Shown here: piece after piece, positions 50,762 to 59,505 of the stretch | Position numbering within the stretch: position 1 is the first letter of the stretch | How the letters are laid out: each line of letters opens with the position of its first letter | Assembly: GCF_027307225.1 (NCBI RefSeq) | Contig: NZ_DAHUXJ010000149.1 | Coordinates: 61,606-125,605 of the forward strand | Source: Bradyrhizobium sp. | Lineage (GTDB): Bacteria; Pseudomonadota; Alphaproteobacteria; Rhizobiales; Xanthobacteraceae | Direction of reading: 5' to 3' | DNA length: 64,000 nucleotides | The notes under the pieces: model-generated | Databases searched by the model: none | What the model was told of the DNA's origin: nothing | What the model saw: only the letters and a program-made list of their open reading frames with translations | Position numbers and translations under genes: made by a program

Positions 50762-52615
50762 CTACTTCGATTGCGGCGGTCGATACCACCAGGTTTCCGG
50801 AAGATAGCCGGTCAAAGCTGTGGCTTCCGGACGTTCTATGCGATTCCAGCGCGCGATCCATTGCTCGCTGATGTTAAAAACCGGGATGGCGTAAAAGCCG
50901 GACATCAGAACGCGATCCAGCGCACGCACCGCGGCCACAAAGACGTTGCGATCGCGTGCCGCCAGCATCTCACCGATCATGGCGTCGATCGCCGGATCCT
51001 TGCAGCCCATATAGTTGCGCGTGCCCGGAGTATCGGCGGCCTCGCTGCCCCAGTAAAAATACTGTTCATTGCCGGGTGAAAGCGATTGATCGAGGCGGTT
51101 CTGGATCATGTCGAAATCAAAACCGAGGCGGCGCTGATCGAACTGCACGGGATCGACCGCACGAACCCTGGCCTCGATCCCCGCACGCTTGAGGTCGCGC
51201 GAAAAGGCAAGTGCAATACGTTCCTGATCGCGCGTGGTCACCAAAATCTCGAAGCTGAAGGGCGTCTTGCTGTCGCGCTTCCGGAGCACCGCATGATCGA
51301 GCTCGTAACCGGCTTGCGAGAGTAAATCCAGCGCCTGCCGCAAGCTGGCGCGATCGCGGCCCGAGCCGTCGGTGACTGGCAGGCGGTAACTGCCGTCGAG
51401 AATGCCGGCAGGAATATGCGGCGCGAAGGGCTTCAAAAATTCCAGTTCGCGGGCGTCGGCGGCGCGGCCATAGGCGGAGAGCTCGGAACCGGCGAAGTAA
51501 CCGGCCGAGCGGCCATAGATGCCGAAGAAGTAGTTGCGGTTGATCCATTCGAAATCGAACAGCAGCGTGAGCGCCTGACGGACGCGAATGTCCGCGAAAA
51601 CCGGCCGGCGCGTGTTGAAAACCAGAAATTGGGAGGGCTGCGGCGTTCCGGGCTTGATGGTGTCCCGGATCACCTGGCCGCTACGGACGGCGGGAAAATC
51701 GTAGCCATCGTGCCAGCGCAGCGGTTCGGTCTCGACACGAAAATCATAGAGGCCGCGCCTGAAGGCTTCGAAGTAGCCGTTGGCCTCGCGATAGTAGTCG
51801 AGCCGGACCTCGTCGAAATTCCACAGGCCCCGGTTGGCCGGCAGATCACGCCCCCAATAATCGGGGTTTCGCGTCAGCGTGACGCTCACGCCGGGATTTA
51901 CCGCAGTGACCCGGTACGGCCCCGAACCGATCGGGGCTGCCAGCGACGTCTCATCGAAGGTTGCGGCGTCGACGGCATGGCGCGGCAGGATCGGCATCAG
52001 GCCGAGGATCAAAGGCAGTTCGCGGTCCTGAGCACCTCCAAAATCGAATCTCACCGTGAGCGGGTCCGTCACCTCCGCCCTTGCTACTTTCGAATAATAT
52101 TGCCGATAGTTGGGGCGTCCCTTGTCGCGCAGCAACGCCCAGGAGAACAGCACGTCATCGGCGGTGACCGGTTGCCCATCGGAGAAGCGGGCGCGTGGAT
52201 CGAGATGGAAGGTGACGTAGCGCCTTTGCTCGTCGGTCTCGACGCTTCGGGCGACAAGCCCGTAGAGGGTGAAGGCTTCGTCGTTGCCCCGCGTCATCAG
52301 GCTTTCGAGCACGTAGCCGCTGATCTGCCGAACCGGCAATCCCTTCACGATCAGGGGATTGAGGCTGTCGAAGGTACCGAGAAGGCCCTGCACCAGCCTT
52401 CCGCCCTTCGGCGCCTCCGCCCTTGCGTAGGGCATGTGGGTGAAGGTCGCCGGCAGCGCGGGCGCGCCATGCATGGCAATTGCATAGCTTTCGGCCGCAA
52501 CGGCCGTGTGATCGGTCAGCGTGCTGAAAACGAGCAGGCCAAACAGCGCCGCGGCGAGACGCCGACCGACCGGAACCCGCCGTTGCGCGCGCCGATTTGA
52601 TTCGATCTGGTTCAC
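50762..52615 (-). CDS. Oligopeptide-type ABC transporter substrate-binding protein (SBP family 5)
   Basis: From GTG 52615 the product is 617 residues with a signal peptide after a basic segment (RRLAAALFGLLVFSTLTDHTAVAAE). ATG 52648 and the longer frame to 52741 are alternatives. The family 5 landmarks are AMHGAPALPATFTHMPYARAEAPKGG, TFDSLNPLIVKG, SDGQPVTADDVLFSWALLRD and FDFEWINRNYFFGIYGRSAGYFAGSELS. The start of the mature part resembles YejA, which feeds peptides to an importer. No permease or ATPase genes lie nearby, so partner subunits must be elsewhere. Confidence 0.82.
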   Translation of the reverse strand: MNQIESNRRAQRRVPVGRRLAAALFGLLVFSTLTDHTAVAAESYAIAMHGAPALPATFTHMPYARAEAPKGGRLVQGLLGTFDSLNPLIVKGLPVRQISGYVLESLMTRGNDEAFTLYGLVARSVETDEQRRYVTFHLDPRARFSDGQPVTADDVLFSWALLRDKGRPNYRQYYSKVARAEVTDPLTVRFDFGGAQDRELPLILGLMPILPRHAVDAATFDETSLAAPIGSGPYRVTAVNPGVSVTLTRNPDYWGRDLPANRGLWNFDEVRLDYYREANGYFEAFRRGLYDFRVETEPLRWHDGYDFPAVRSGQVIRDTIKPGTPQPSQFLVFNTRRPVFADIRVRQALTLLFDFEWINRNYFFGIYGRSAGYFAGSELSAYGRAADARELEFLKPFAPHIPAGILDGSYRLPVTDGSGRDRASLRQALDLLSQAGYELDHAVLRKRDSKTPFSFEILVTTRDQERIALAFSRDLKRAGIEARVRAVDPVQFDQRRLGFDFDMIQNRLDQSLSPGNEQYFYWGSEAADTPGTRNYMGCKDPAIDAMIGEMLAARDRNVFVAAVRALDRVLMSGFYAIPVFNISEQWIARWNRIERPEATALTGYLPETWWYRPPQSK

Positions 52616-52839
52616 AATTGACCTGTAACACGCTCGCCAGACTGGCATGGCGACGCGTCGTAATATGGCCCGTCGGCATTGATCTTTTCGTCCGCGCCTG
52701 TATGAAGACGTCCAATTGACCAGTCGGGCAGGGGCGGTCACGCATCCGCCTCAATTGGCAAGGAGACAGCCGCCAAAAATGGCCGGGTTTCGGCGCTTGA
52801 GCGGTTTTCGGCACTTCCGTTCAGAAAGGGTTTTCTGCA

Positions 52840-53634
52840 ATGAATTTCCGTATGTTGGCCACGCCTATCTGGCCGCGTAAGCGCCTTTTCGCCTTGATGG
52901 CGGTTACGGCACTCGGTGCCGCGTTCCTTGCGTCCAACGTTTCGGCCCAGGCACAGGCTCCCACACCTGCGCCAAAAGCCAAGGCGAGGGCGCCCAAGGC
53001 GGCTCCCGCGGCACCAGCTCCCGCACCGTCGGCCCAGGGAGCGCCGGCTGCAACACCCGCCGCACCCGGAGCCCAGCCGCCGGCCGACCAACAGGTTCAA
53101 TTGATCTACGCGCCCTGGACCAAGTTCTGTCTCAAGGGCCAGGATGCGAACGCGAAGCAGGTTTGCTTCACCGGCAAGGACGGCCGCATCGAGTCCGGCC
53201 AGCCGGTGATTGCCGCGGTCGTGATCGAGCCGGAAGGCGAGCCGAAGAAGATCCTTCGCGTGACGCTGCCGCTCGGCATGCTGCTCGTTCACGGCACCCG
53301 TATCATCATCGACAACAATCCGCCGGCGCAGAGCCCCTTCGTGATCTGCTTCCAGAACGGCTGCATGTCGGACTACGAAGTGACGCCTCAAATGCTCGAC
53401 CAGATGAAGAAGGGCCAGAACCTCGTCGTTCAGGCGATCTCTTCCAACAACCAGCCGGTGACGCTGCCGCTGCCGCTTGGCGATTTCGCCAAGGCCTATG
53501 ATGGCCCGCCGACCGATCCGAAGCAGTTCGAGGAAAACCAGAAGAAGCTGCAAGAGGAATTGCAGAAGCGTGCTGACGAAGCCCGCAAGAAGCTGGAGGC
53601 CGGCGGCCAGGCCGCCGCGCCAGCGGCCAAGTAA
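52840..53634 (+). CDS. Invasion associated locus B (IalB) family protein
   Basis: The 264-residue exported protein has a signal peptide (LFALMAVTALGAAFLASNVSA), an Ala/Pro/Lys linker, then the IalB domain (about 95-215): YAPWTKFCLKGQDANAKQVCFTGKDGRIE and PFVICFQNGCMSDYEV with two Cys pairs. A highly charged coiled tail (QKKLQEELQKRADEARKKLEAGG) closes it. IalB was named in Bartonella, but homologues are widespread in free-living rhizobia, where the role is unclear. A terminator follows 25 bp after its stop. Confidence 0.85.
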   Translation: MNFRMLATPIWPRKRLFALMAVTALGAAFLASNVSAQAQAPTPAPKAKARAPKAAPAAPAPAPSAQGAPAATPAAPGAQPPADQQVQLIYAPWTKFCLKGQDANAKQVCFTGKDGRIESGQPVIAAVVIEPEGEPKKILRVTLPLGMLLVHGTRIIIDNNPPAQSPFVICFQNGCMSDYEVTPQMLDQMKKGQNLVVQAISSNNQPVTLPLPLGDFAKAYDGPPTDPKQFEENQKKLQEELQKRADEARKKLEAGGQAAAPAAK

Positions 53635-53659
53635 GCCATCTTGCATCGGCAGCAAAAAG

Positions 53660-53685
53660 GCGCTTCGAAAGAAGCGCTTTTTTTT
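53660..53685 (+). terminator. Intrinsic terminator of the IalB-family gene
   Basis: GCGCTTC-GAAA-GAAGCGC forms a 7-bp stem with a tetraloop, followed by eight T. Confidence 0.95.
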
Positions 53686-53717
53686 GATGACCGTATTTTT
53701 AGCCGAGCCGTGCTTGG

Positions 53718-53884
53718 CTAATGCGGCGAATTTGAAGTTCCTATCAGTTTCGCCGTGAGTTCGTTATAGGAACTTCAAATTCAAAACCGCTACTCAAATC
53801 GACAAGTTGCCAGAGCTCCTTTGATTCCGAAGTTCGCATCGGAGGGGCCGCAATAGCTTGCGAACTTTGGAATCGGAGCTCTAG
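53718..53884. repeat. Composite two-hairpin CTAG element, copy 10
   Basis: Hairpin one (53718-53796, ends CTAA and a worn CTCA) has the 16-bp inner stem GAATTTGAAGTTCCTA. The linker is AATCGACAAGTTG (13 nt). Hairpin two (53810-53884) has outer arms CCAGAGCTCC/GGAGCTCTAG, TTT unpaired and the loop shared with 12910 and 6160. The final CTAG is the hspQ stop codon. Confidence 0.93.
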
Positions 53885-54213
53885 TTGAGCGACGGATTGC
53901 GTGGCCGGTAACCGCCGGACTTGTCCTTCACGAAAATCTCGGCGACCTGCGAATGCCGGATTGGCTGGCCGGAATCGTCGGGCAGGAGGTTCTGCTCTGA
54001 AACATAGGCCACGTACTCGGATTCCGAATTTTCGGCCAGCAGATGATAGAACGGCTGGTCCTTGTGGGGGCGGACCTCTTCGGGGATCGACAGCCACCAC
54101 TCCTCGGTATTGTTGAATTCCGGATCGATATCGAAAATCACACCGCGGAAAGAAAAGATCCGGTGGCGGACAATCTGCCCGATCTGGAACTTGGCGGTGC
54201 GCGTTTTGATCAT
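53881..54213 (-). CDS. hspQ: Heat shock protein HspQ
   Basis: From ATG 54213 the product is 110 residues with the YccV/HspQ-type domain: AKFQIGQIVRHRIFSFRGVIFDIDPEFNNTEEWW and PFYHLLAENSESEYVAYVSEQNL. In E. coli HspQ modulates Lon and binds hemimethylated-DNA-type targets. The TAG stop comes from hairpin copy 10. A longer in-frame start at 54357 lacks a ribosome site. Confidence 0.88.
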   Translation of the reverse strand: MIKTRTAKFQIGQIVRHRIFSFRGVIFDIDPEFNNTEEWWLSIPEEVRPHKDQPFYHLLAENSESEYVAYVSEQNLLPDDSGQPIRHSQVAEIFVKDKSGGYRPRNPSLN

Positions 54214-54296
54214 AGCTCGTCGATAGACCAGGATTGAGACCGATGCTAGAGGGCAAACCATCGAATTAACCTTAGCCGCTGATCCCACGCACGCCG

Positions 54297-55547
54297 CTAA
54301 ATCGAGCGGGCGGTTGACGTTTCCGTAACGCCAAGGCCTGCCCGCGACGAGCGCCATGACGGTGCCAGCCCCTCGCGCATGGCCAGCCGTCGCAGCGGTC
54401 CGAATGAGCCGATCAGATGTAACCCGGCAGCGCGCAGCGATTGCATCGGCAGAAATGCGCTCAAGAGCGAGCGGTTGGCGAGATCGATGGCGAGGGTTCG
54501 GCTCATCACGTCGGGGCGTCGCGCGGAAGCATAACGGCCAAGCGCATCGGCTGAGCCGGGATCTTCACCCGCGGCCAAGGCGTCCCGCACGATATCGGCA
54601 ATATCGGCGGCATCTCGAAGCCCCATATTGAGGCCTTGCGCACCGATCGGCGGCAGCACATGGGCGGCCTCGCCGGCAAGCACGGTACGCGCTTTGGCAA
54701 AATTGGCGGGCTGCTCGATGACAAGCGGAAACCGGCTTCGGCCCGGCTCAACGCGCATCTGCCCCAGGATCGAATGCGAGCGCGCTTCGACGGCGTCTGA
54801 CAATTCCTCGTCGCTCAACGACATCAGTCGCTCGGCTTCCCTTGGCTCCGATACCCACACCACGCTCGAGCGACTGCCGGGCAGGGGCACAAAGACGCAA
54901 GGTCCGTGCGGCGTGTGAAATTCAGTCGAGATATTCCGATGGGGGCGGGAATGGCTGACATTGAAGGTCAGCGCGGACTGCTGAAGATCGCGGTGCCGGA
55001 CAGCGATTCCTGCCGCCTCCCGGCAGAGCGAGTGTCTGCCGTCGGCGCCTACCACGAGCCGTGCCGACAATGGTTTTGCGCTCACAAACTCGATCGATAC
55101 CGCATCTTCCCCGGAGTTGATCGCAGCCGCCTCGTCATCAAACCGCGTCAGACCGGAGAGATTGGCCGCGCGTTCTTCGAGCGCTGACACTAGCGCGCGG
55201 TTTTCGATGTTGTAGCCGAATACATCAAGGCCGATCTCGTCGCAGGAAAATTTGACCTCCGGCGCCCGGATCAGGCGCCCGGTATCGTCGACCAGCCGCA
55301 TGACGCGCAGCTCCGTAGCCCTGTCCTTGCAGTTCGGCCAAACTTCCAGCCTCTGCAGGAAATCGATCGATCCGCCGAGGAGCGCCGTCGTCCTGTTGTC
55401 GGCGTAAGGCGACCGCCGGGCAATCAACGCGGTCCTTGCGCCGGACTGTGCAACCGCAATCGCGGCAGCCAACCCCGCCGGTCCGCCGCCGACCACGGCA
55501 ACGTCATAAATCGCGGAATTCTCGTTCATACCCACGACATTTGACAT
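54297..55547 (-). CDS. UbiH/UbiF family FAD-dependent monooxygenase
   Basis: From ATG 55547 (or 55529) the product is about 416 residues. It has the dinucleotide-binding DVAVVGGGPAGLAAAIAVAQSGA, the second FAD motif VVGADGRHSLCREAAGI and LAGEAAHVLPPIGAQGLNMGLRDAADIADIV. UbiH-type enzymes hydroxylate ubiquinone precursors at the membrane. Which ring position it serves cannot be told. The gene is divergent from pcs. Confidence 0.9.
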   Translation of the reverse strand: MSNVVGMNENSAIYDVAVVGGGPAGLAAAIAVAQSGARTALIARRSPYADNRTTALLGGSIDFLQRLEVWPNCKDRATELRVMRLVDDTGRLIRAPEVKFSCDEIGLDVFGYNIENRALVSALEERAANLSGLTRFDDEAAAINSGEDAVSIEFVSAKPLSARLVVGADGRHSLCREAAGIAVRHRDLQQSALTFNVSHSRPHRNISTEFHTPHGPCVFVPLPGSRSSVVWVSEPREAERLMSLSDEELSDAVEARSHSILGQMRVEPGRSRFPLVIEQPANFAKARTVLAGEAAHVLPPIGAQGLNMGLRDAADIADIVRDALAAGEDPGSADALGRYASARRPDVMSRTLAIDLANRSLLSAFLPMQSLRAAGLHLIGSFGPLRRLAMREGLAPSWRSSRAGLGVTETSTARSI

Positions 55548-55636
55548 TCCCGGCGGCATTTTCAAGCCCGCAGTCCAGATGTGCAAACCTCGCGATTCCT
55601 GATAGCAGTGAGCGCAAACGGGCGCATTTGACCGAC

Positions 55637-56371
55637 ATGGATCAGCAGACCGAACCTTCGCAATCCAAAGCCTCGGCGGGCCTGCGCGCAGCGGCATTTT
55701 CCGTGCATGTATTCACTGCGCTCGGCGCCGGTGTGGCGCTGCTGGCGCTGATGGAAGCCGTTCGCGAGCACTGGACCGCGATGTTCTGGTGGCTCGGCGT
55801 CGCACTTGTCATCGACGGCGTCGACGGCCCGATGGCACGCCGCCTCGACGTTGAGCGTCTCCAGCCAAACTGGTCAGGCGAGGTGCTCGACCTCGTGGTC
55901 GATTTCGTCACCTATGTCTTCGTGCCAGCCTACGCTATCGCCACCAGCGGCCTGCTGTGGCCGTTGGCCGCACCGGTGCTGGGGGTCGGAATTGCGGCCT
56001 CCGGCGCGCTTTATTTCGCCAACCGCCGTATGAAATCGGACGACAATCATTTCCGCGGCTTCCCCGGATTGTGGAACATGGCGGCGTTCTATCTGTTCTT
56101 GCTGCATTGGCCTCCGGTCGCATCAAGCCTTGCGGTCGCAGTCCTGGTCGCGCTCACCTTCATGCCGTTTCACGTCATTCATCCCGTCCGCGTCGCTCGT
56201 CTGCGCTGGTTGACGCTAAGCCTGATCGGTGCCGGCATTGCCCTGGCGGTGGTCACGTTGCTCGACGATTTTGAACCAGGCACCGCCGTGACGTCAGCGT
56301 TTTGTGCGATCGGGCTTTATGTGGTCGGCAGCGACAGCGCTATACGGTTGGTCAGGTCGTTCAAGACATGA
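55637..56371 (+). CDS. pcs: Phosphatidylcholine synthase
   Basis: From ATG 55637 the 244-residue enzyme makes phosphatidylcholine from CDP-diacylglycerol and choline in the inner membrane. The CDP-alcohol phosphotransferase signature is present near residue 63 (DGVDGPMARRL with the downstream D-x3-D in EVLDLVVDFVTYV), and eight hydrophobic helices are predicted. Pcs is typical of rhizobia and other plant- or animal-associated alphaproteobacteria. TerC starts inside its stop (ATGA), implying translational coupling. Confidence 0.94.
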   Translation: MDQQTEPSQSKASAGLRAAAFSVHVFTALGAGVALLALMEAVREHWTAMFWWLGVALVIDGVDGPMARRLDVERLQPNWSGEVLDLVVDFVTYVFVPAYAIATSGLLWPLAAPVLGVGIAASGALYFANRRMKSDDNHFRGFPGLWNMAAFYLFLLHWPPVASSLAVAVLVALTFMPFHVIHPVRVARLRWLTLSLIGAGIALAVVTLLDDFEPGTAVTSAFCAIGLYVVGSDSAIRLVRSFKT

Positions 56372-57087
56372 TCGCGCTGATAACGAGCCCGGAAGCCTGG
56401 GCGGCTCTCCTGACCCTGACGGCGCTCGAGATCGTTCTCGGCATCGACAATGTCATCTTTCTTTCCGTCATTGTCTCCGCCATTCCGCCCGCGCAAGCGA
56501 CCCGCGCGCGACAGATCGGCCTTGCGCTCGCGCTGGTCTTTCGCATTGTGCTGCTGAGCGCTCTCGTGTGGCTGATCGGCCTGACCCGCGCCGTCGTCAC
56601 CGTTCAGGATTTTGCCTTCTCATGGCGCGACCTCATCCTGATCGGCGGCGGCCTATTCCTGATCGCCAAGGCGACCTATGAAATCCATCACGAGGTCGAA
56701 GCACGCGAGGGTGCGCGCCCGGCCGCTTCCGGCGGGGCCGCGTTCTTCAGGGTGATACTCGAGATCATCGTCATCGATGCCGTTTTCTCGCTTGACTCGA
56801 TCATCACCGCGATCGGCATGGCGCAGGAGCTTTCGATCATGATCGCGGCCGTCGTCATCGCCTGTGCGGTCATGTATGCTGCCGCGGGTCCGGTCGCCCG
56901 ATTCGTCGCGGCGCATCCGACAACCAAAATGCTGGCACTGGCGTTTCTGGTTCTGATCGGCGTTGCGCTGGTCGCCGACGGATTCAAATTCCACATTCCA
57001 CGCGGCTACATCTACTTCGCGATTGCGTTTTCGGCCGCCGTGGAATTCTTCAATGTGCTGGCCCGACGCAACCGCAGCAAAGTCTAG
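56368..57087 (+). CDS. TerC family integral membrane protein
   Basis: ATG 56368 overlaps the pcs stop by 4 bp and gives 239 residues with about seven helices. The TerC landmarks are LEIVLGIDNVIFLSVIVSAIP near residue 20 and IVIDAVFSLDSIITAIGMAQ near residue 135, each with an acidic residue thought to bind metal; members export manganese or confer tellurite resistance. The TAG stop lies in the first CTAG of a truncated hairpin element. No yybP-ykoY-like leader is seen, as expected from the overlap. Confidence 0.9.
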   Translation: MIALITSPEAWAALLTLTALEIVLGIDNVIFLSVIVSAIPPAQATRARQIGLALALVFRIVLLSALVWLIGLTRAVVTVQDFAFSWRDLILIGGGLFLIAKATYEIHHEVEAREGARPAASGGAAFFRVILEIIVIDAVFSLDSIITAIGMAQELSIMIAAVVIACAVMYAAAGPVARFVAAHPTTKMLALAFLVLIGVALVADGFKFHIPRGYIYFAIAFSAAVEFFNVLARRNRSKV

Positions 57088-57107
57088 TCTAGTGATCCGA
57101 TTCTGAC
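57084..57107. repeat. Truncated half-hairpin of the CTAG family
   Basis: CTAG, then CTAGTGATCC and GATTCTGACATTCGCAT match the left arm of the CTAG hairpins. The right arm and any partner are missing. The first CTAG is the TerC stop. Confidence 0.75.
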
Positions 57108-57232
57108 ATTCGCATCCTCCCCACCAGGCCGTTAACCAAGCCGGGCACGCCAGGTTGAGGCCCGCTGAGTTGACATTGAGACTTCGATGTCATTCGCTTG
57201 AGTTCAGCGAACCCACGATGGGAGAAAGGGCG

Positions 57233-58207
57233 ATGACCAAGGCCGTGCGGGTGCACAAGATTGGTGGTCCGGAGGCCCTCATCTATGAGGATACGGACTT
57301 GCCCGCGCCGGGCCCCGGCGAGGTCCGTATCCGTCAGCATGCCGTCGGTCTGAACTTCATCGACACCTACTACCGCACCGGTCTTTACAAGGCGCCCGGT
57401 CTGCCTTTCATCGTCGGCAACGAAGCTGCGGGCGAAGTCATGGCGGTAGGGCCAGGCGGAACCCATTTTCATCCCGGCGATCGCGTCGCCTACTACGTGA
57501 ATCTCGGCGCCTATGCCGGCGAACGCAACATCCCCTGGGAGCGGCTGGTCAAGCTGCCCGATCACATCACCTATGAGCAGGGCGCGGTGTTGATGCTGAA
57601 GGGGCTGACGGTCTGGTACCTTCTGCACAGGACTTTCAAGGTCGAACCGCATCATCGCGTGTTGATCCATGCGGCCGCCGGCGGCATTGGGCTGCTCGCC
57701 TGCCAGTGGGCAAGGGCGCTCGGCGCACACGTCATCGGCACCGTCGGCTCGAGGGCAAAGGCGGATCTGGCGCTCGCCAACGGCTGCGATCACGTCATCC
57801 TCTACAACGAGGAAGACTTCGTCGCGCGCGTCAAACAGATCAGCCGTAACGAGCTCTGCGACGTCGTCTATGACGGCGTCGGCAAATCGACCTTCCCGGG
57901 TTCGCTGTCGTGCCTCAAGCCGCGCGGCCTGTTTGTGAGCTTCGGCAACGCCTCGGGCCCTGTGCCGCCGTTTGCGATCGCCGAACTCAACAATCACGGC
58001 TCGCTGTTTGCGACCCGTCCCAAACTCAACGACTATATCGGCAAGCGTTCCGAATTGCTCGAAGGCGCGGACACGCTGTTTGCCGCGGTCATCAACGGCA
58101 AATTGCATGTGCCGATCAATCATGCCTACGCGCTTAAGGATGCAGCCAAGGCGCATGCCGACCTCGAGAGCAGGTCAACCACCGGCGCGTCGATCCTCAA
58201 GCCATAA
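57233..58207 (+). CDS. NADPH:quinone oxidoreductase (QOR, MDR family)
   Basis: ATG 57233 follows GGGAGAAAGGG and gives 324 residues. The two-domain medium-chain fold has GLNFIDTYYRTGLYK, PFIVGNEAAGEVMAVG and the NADPH motif LIHAAAGGIGLLACQWARALGA near residue 145. Zinc ligands are absent, as in QOR proteins. It reduces quinones or other carbonyls with NADPH; the physiological substrate is not evident. It abuts argD, whose stop codon is directly adjacent on the opposite strand. Confidence 0.9.
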   Translation: MTKAVRVHKIGGPEALIYEDTDLPAPGPGEVRIRQHAVGLNFIDTYYRTGLYKAPGLPFIVGNEAAGEVMAVGPGGTHFHPGDRVAYYVNLGAYAGERNIPWERLVKLPDHITYEQGAVLMLKGLTVWYLLHRTFKVEPHHRVLIHAAAGGIGLLACQWARALGAHVIGTVGSRAKADLALANGCDHVILYNEEDFVARVKQISRNELCDVVYDGVGKSTFPGSLSCLKPRGLFVSFGNASGPVPPFAIAELNNHGSLFATRPKLNDYIGKRSELLEGADTLFAAVINGKLHVPINHAYALKDAAKAHADLESRSTTGASILKP

Positions 58208-59404
58208 CTAAGCAACCCGACGCGCCACGCCGGCCTTGGCCAGCACGGTATCGAGACAATCGATCATCAGATCAATCTCGTGCCGCTTGACGTTGAGAGC
58301 CGGCATAAACCGCAAGGCATCGGGACGGGGCGCGTTCAGGAGCACGCCATCGTCCAGCGCCGCGGCCACGATCGATGACGCAATCGGCATCCGCAGATCG
58401 AGCGCGAGCAACAGTCCCCGTCCGCGCACTTCGCCGAGACCATGGCGCGCCGAGAGCCGCTGGAGCTCGCTCTCGAGGTAAAGCCCGTTTTCCGCCACCG
58501 ATTTCAAGAAAGCGGGCGCTCCGACCTGCTCGAGCACGGCAAGACCCGCCGCGCACATCAGCGCATTGCCGTTGAATGTCCCGCCCTGGTCACCGTGCTC
58601 AAAGCAGGAGGCGGCCTCAGTCGCGAGCAGCGCCGCGAGCGGCACGCCGCCGCCGATCCCTTTGCCGAGCGTCATGATGTTGGGCGCAATCCCGGTATGC
58701 TCATAATGGAAGAGCTTGCCGGTGCGGCCCATGCCGGTCTGGATCTCATCGAAGATCAAGAGCAATCCGTGCGCCGTGGTCAGCGCGCGCAGGTCGCGCA
58801 GGAATTGATCGCTCGCGGGCCAGACGCCCGCTTCGCCCTGGATCGGTTCCAGCATGACGGCGACCGTGTTGTCGGTGATCAGCGCTTCGACGGAGGCGAG
58901 ATCGTTCCATTTCGCTTTTCGAAAGCCGGAAACCTTCGGTTCGAACAACGGCTCGAAGGCTTTCTTGCCGGAGGCCGACATGGTCGCCAGTGTCCGGCCG
59001 TGAAAACCTCCTTCGAAGGTGATGATCTCGTAGGCGCCGTTCTTGTGCAGAGCGGCGTATTTCCGCGCGAGCTTGATCGCACCTTCATTGGCTTCGGCGC
59101 CCGAGTTGGCGAAGAACACGCGGTCGAAGCAACTCACATCCGTGAGTGCCTTGGCAAGCTTCAGGCTGGCATCGTTGTGGAAAGCCGGGCTCGGCGTGAT
59201 CAGCCGTTTGGCCTGCGCCGAAATTGCTTCCGCAAGCACAGACGGTGAGTGGCCAAGGCAGTTCACGGCCCAACCCTGGATGAAATCGAGATAGCGTTTT
59301 CCCGTGTCGTCCCAGAGATACGAACCCTTGCCGCGTACGAAAACGATCGGCGGGCGGGCGGTGATCTCCATCAGCGCGTCGAACGAATGCGTGGTTGGCG
59401 TCAT
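58208..59404 (-). CDS. argD: Acetylornithine/ornithine aminotransferase-type class III enzyme
   Basis: From ATG 59404 (AAGGAGAG upstream) the product is 398 residues. It is a fold type I, class III aminotransferase: the PLP lysine is K248 in TLGKGIGGG, the cofactor-binding Asp in LLLIFDEIQTGMGRTGK, and NSGAEANEGAIK near residue 100. ArgD converts N-acetylglutamate semialdehyde to N-acetylornithine in arginine synthesis. A terminator and an arginine-rich leader ORF precede it, supporting the arginine assignment. argF, often next to argD in rhizobia, is not adjacent here. Confidence 0.9.
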   Translation of the reverse strand: MTPTTHSFDALMEITARPPIVFVRGKGSYLWDDTGKRYLDFIQGWAVNCLGHSPSVLAEAISAQAKRLITPSPAFHNDASLKLAKALTDVSCFDRVFFANSGAEANEGAIKLARKYAALHKNGAYEIITFEGGFHGRTLATMSASGKKAFEPLFEPKVSGFRKAKWNDLASVEALITDNTVAVMLEPIQGEAGVWPASDQFLRDLRALTTAHGLLLIFDEIQTGMGRTGKLFHYEHTGIAPNIMTLGKGIGGGVPLAALLATEAASCFEHGDQGGTFNGNALMCAAGLAVLEQVGAPAFLKSVAENGLYLESELQRLSARHGLGEVRGRGLLLALDLRMPIASSIVAAALDDGVLLNAPRPDALRFMPALNVKRHEIDLMIDCLDTVLAKAGVARRVA

Positions 59405-59442
59405 CTCGAACTCTCCTTGCGGTTTTTGCGGGAAGGGGACCG

Positions 59443-59480
59443 AAAAGCAAGAAGGCCGCACCTTTCTGGGTGCGGCCTTC
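59443..59480 (-). terminator. Intrinsic terminator in the argD leader
   Basis: On the minus strand GAAGGCCGCACC and GGTGCGGCCTTC form a perfect 12-bp stem with a 6-nt loop, followed by an interrupted T tract (TTGCTTTT). It separates the leader ORF from the argD start. The CGCACCC in its first arm is exactly complementary to GGGTGCG inside the leader ORF, giving a competing structure. Confidence 0.85.
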
Positions 59481-59505
59481 TCGAGAACCTTGCTGATTTA
59501 TCTGA

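Noticed and set aside
4802..53884. Repeated hairpins as a CRISPR array or integron attC sites
   Set aside because: The copies are scattered between unrelated genes, have no regular spacers, and no cas, integrase or gene cassettes are present.
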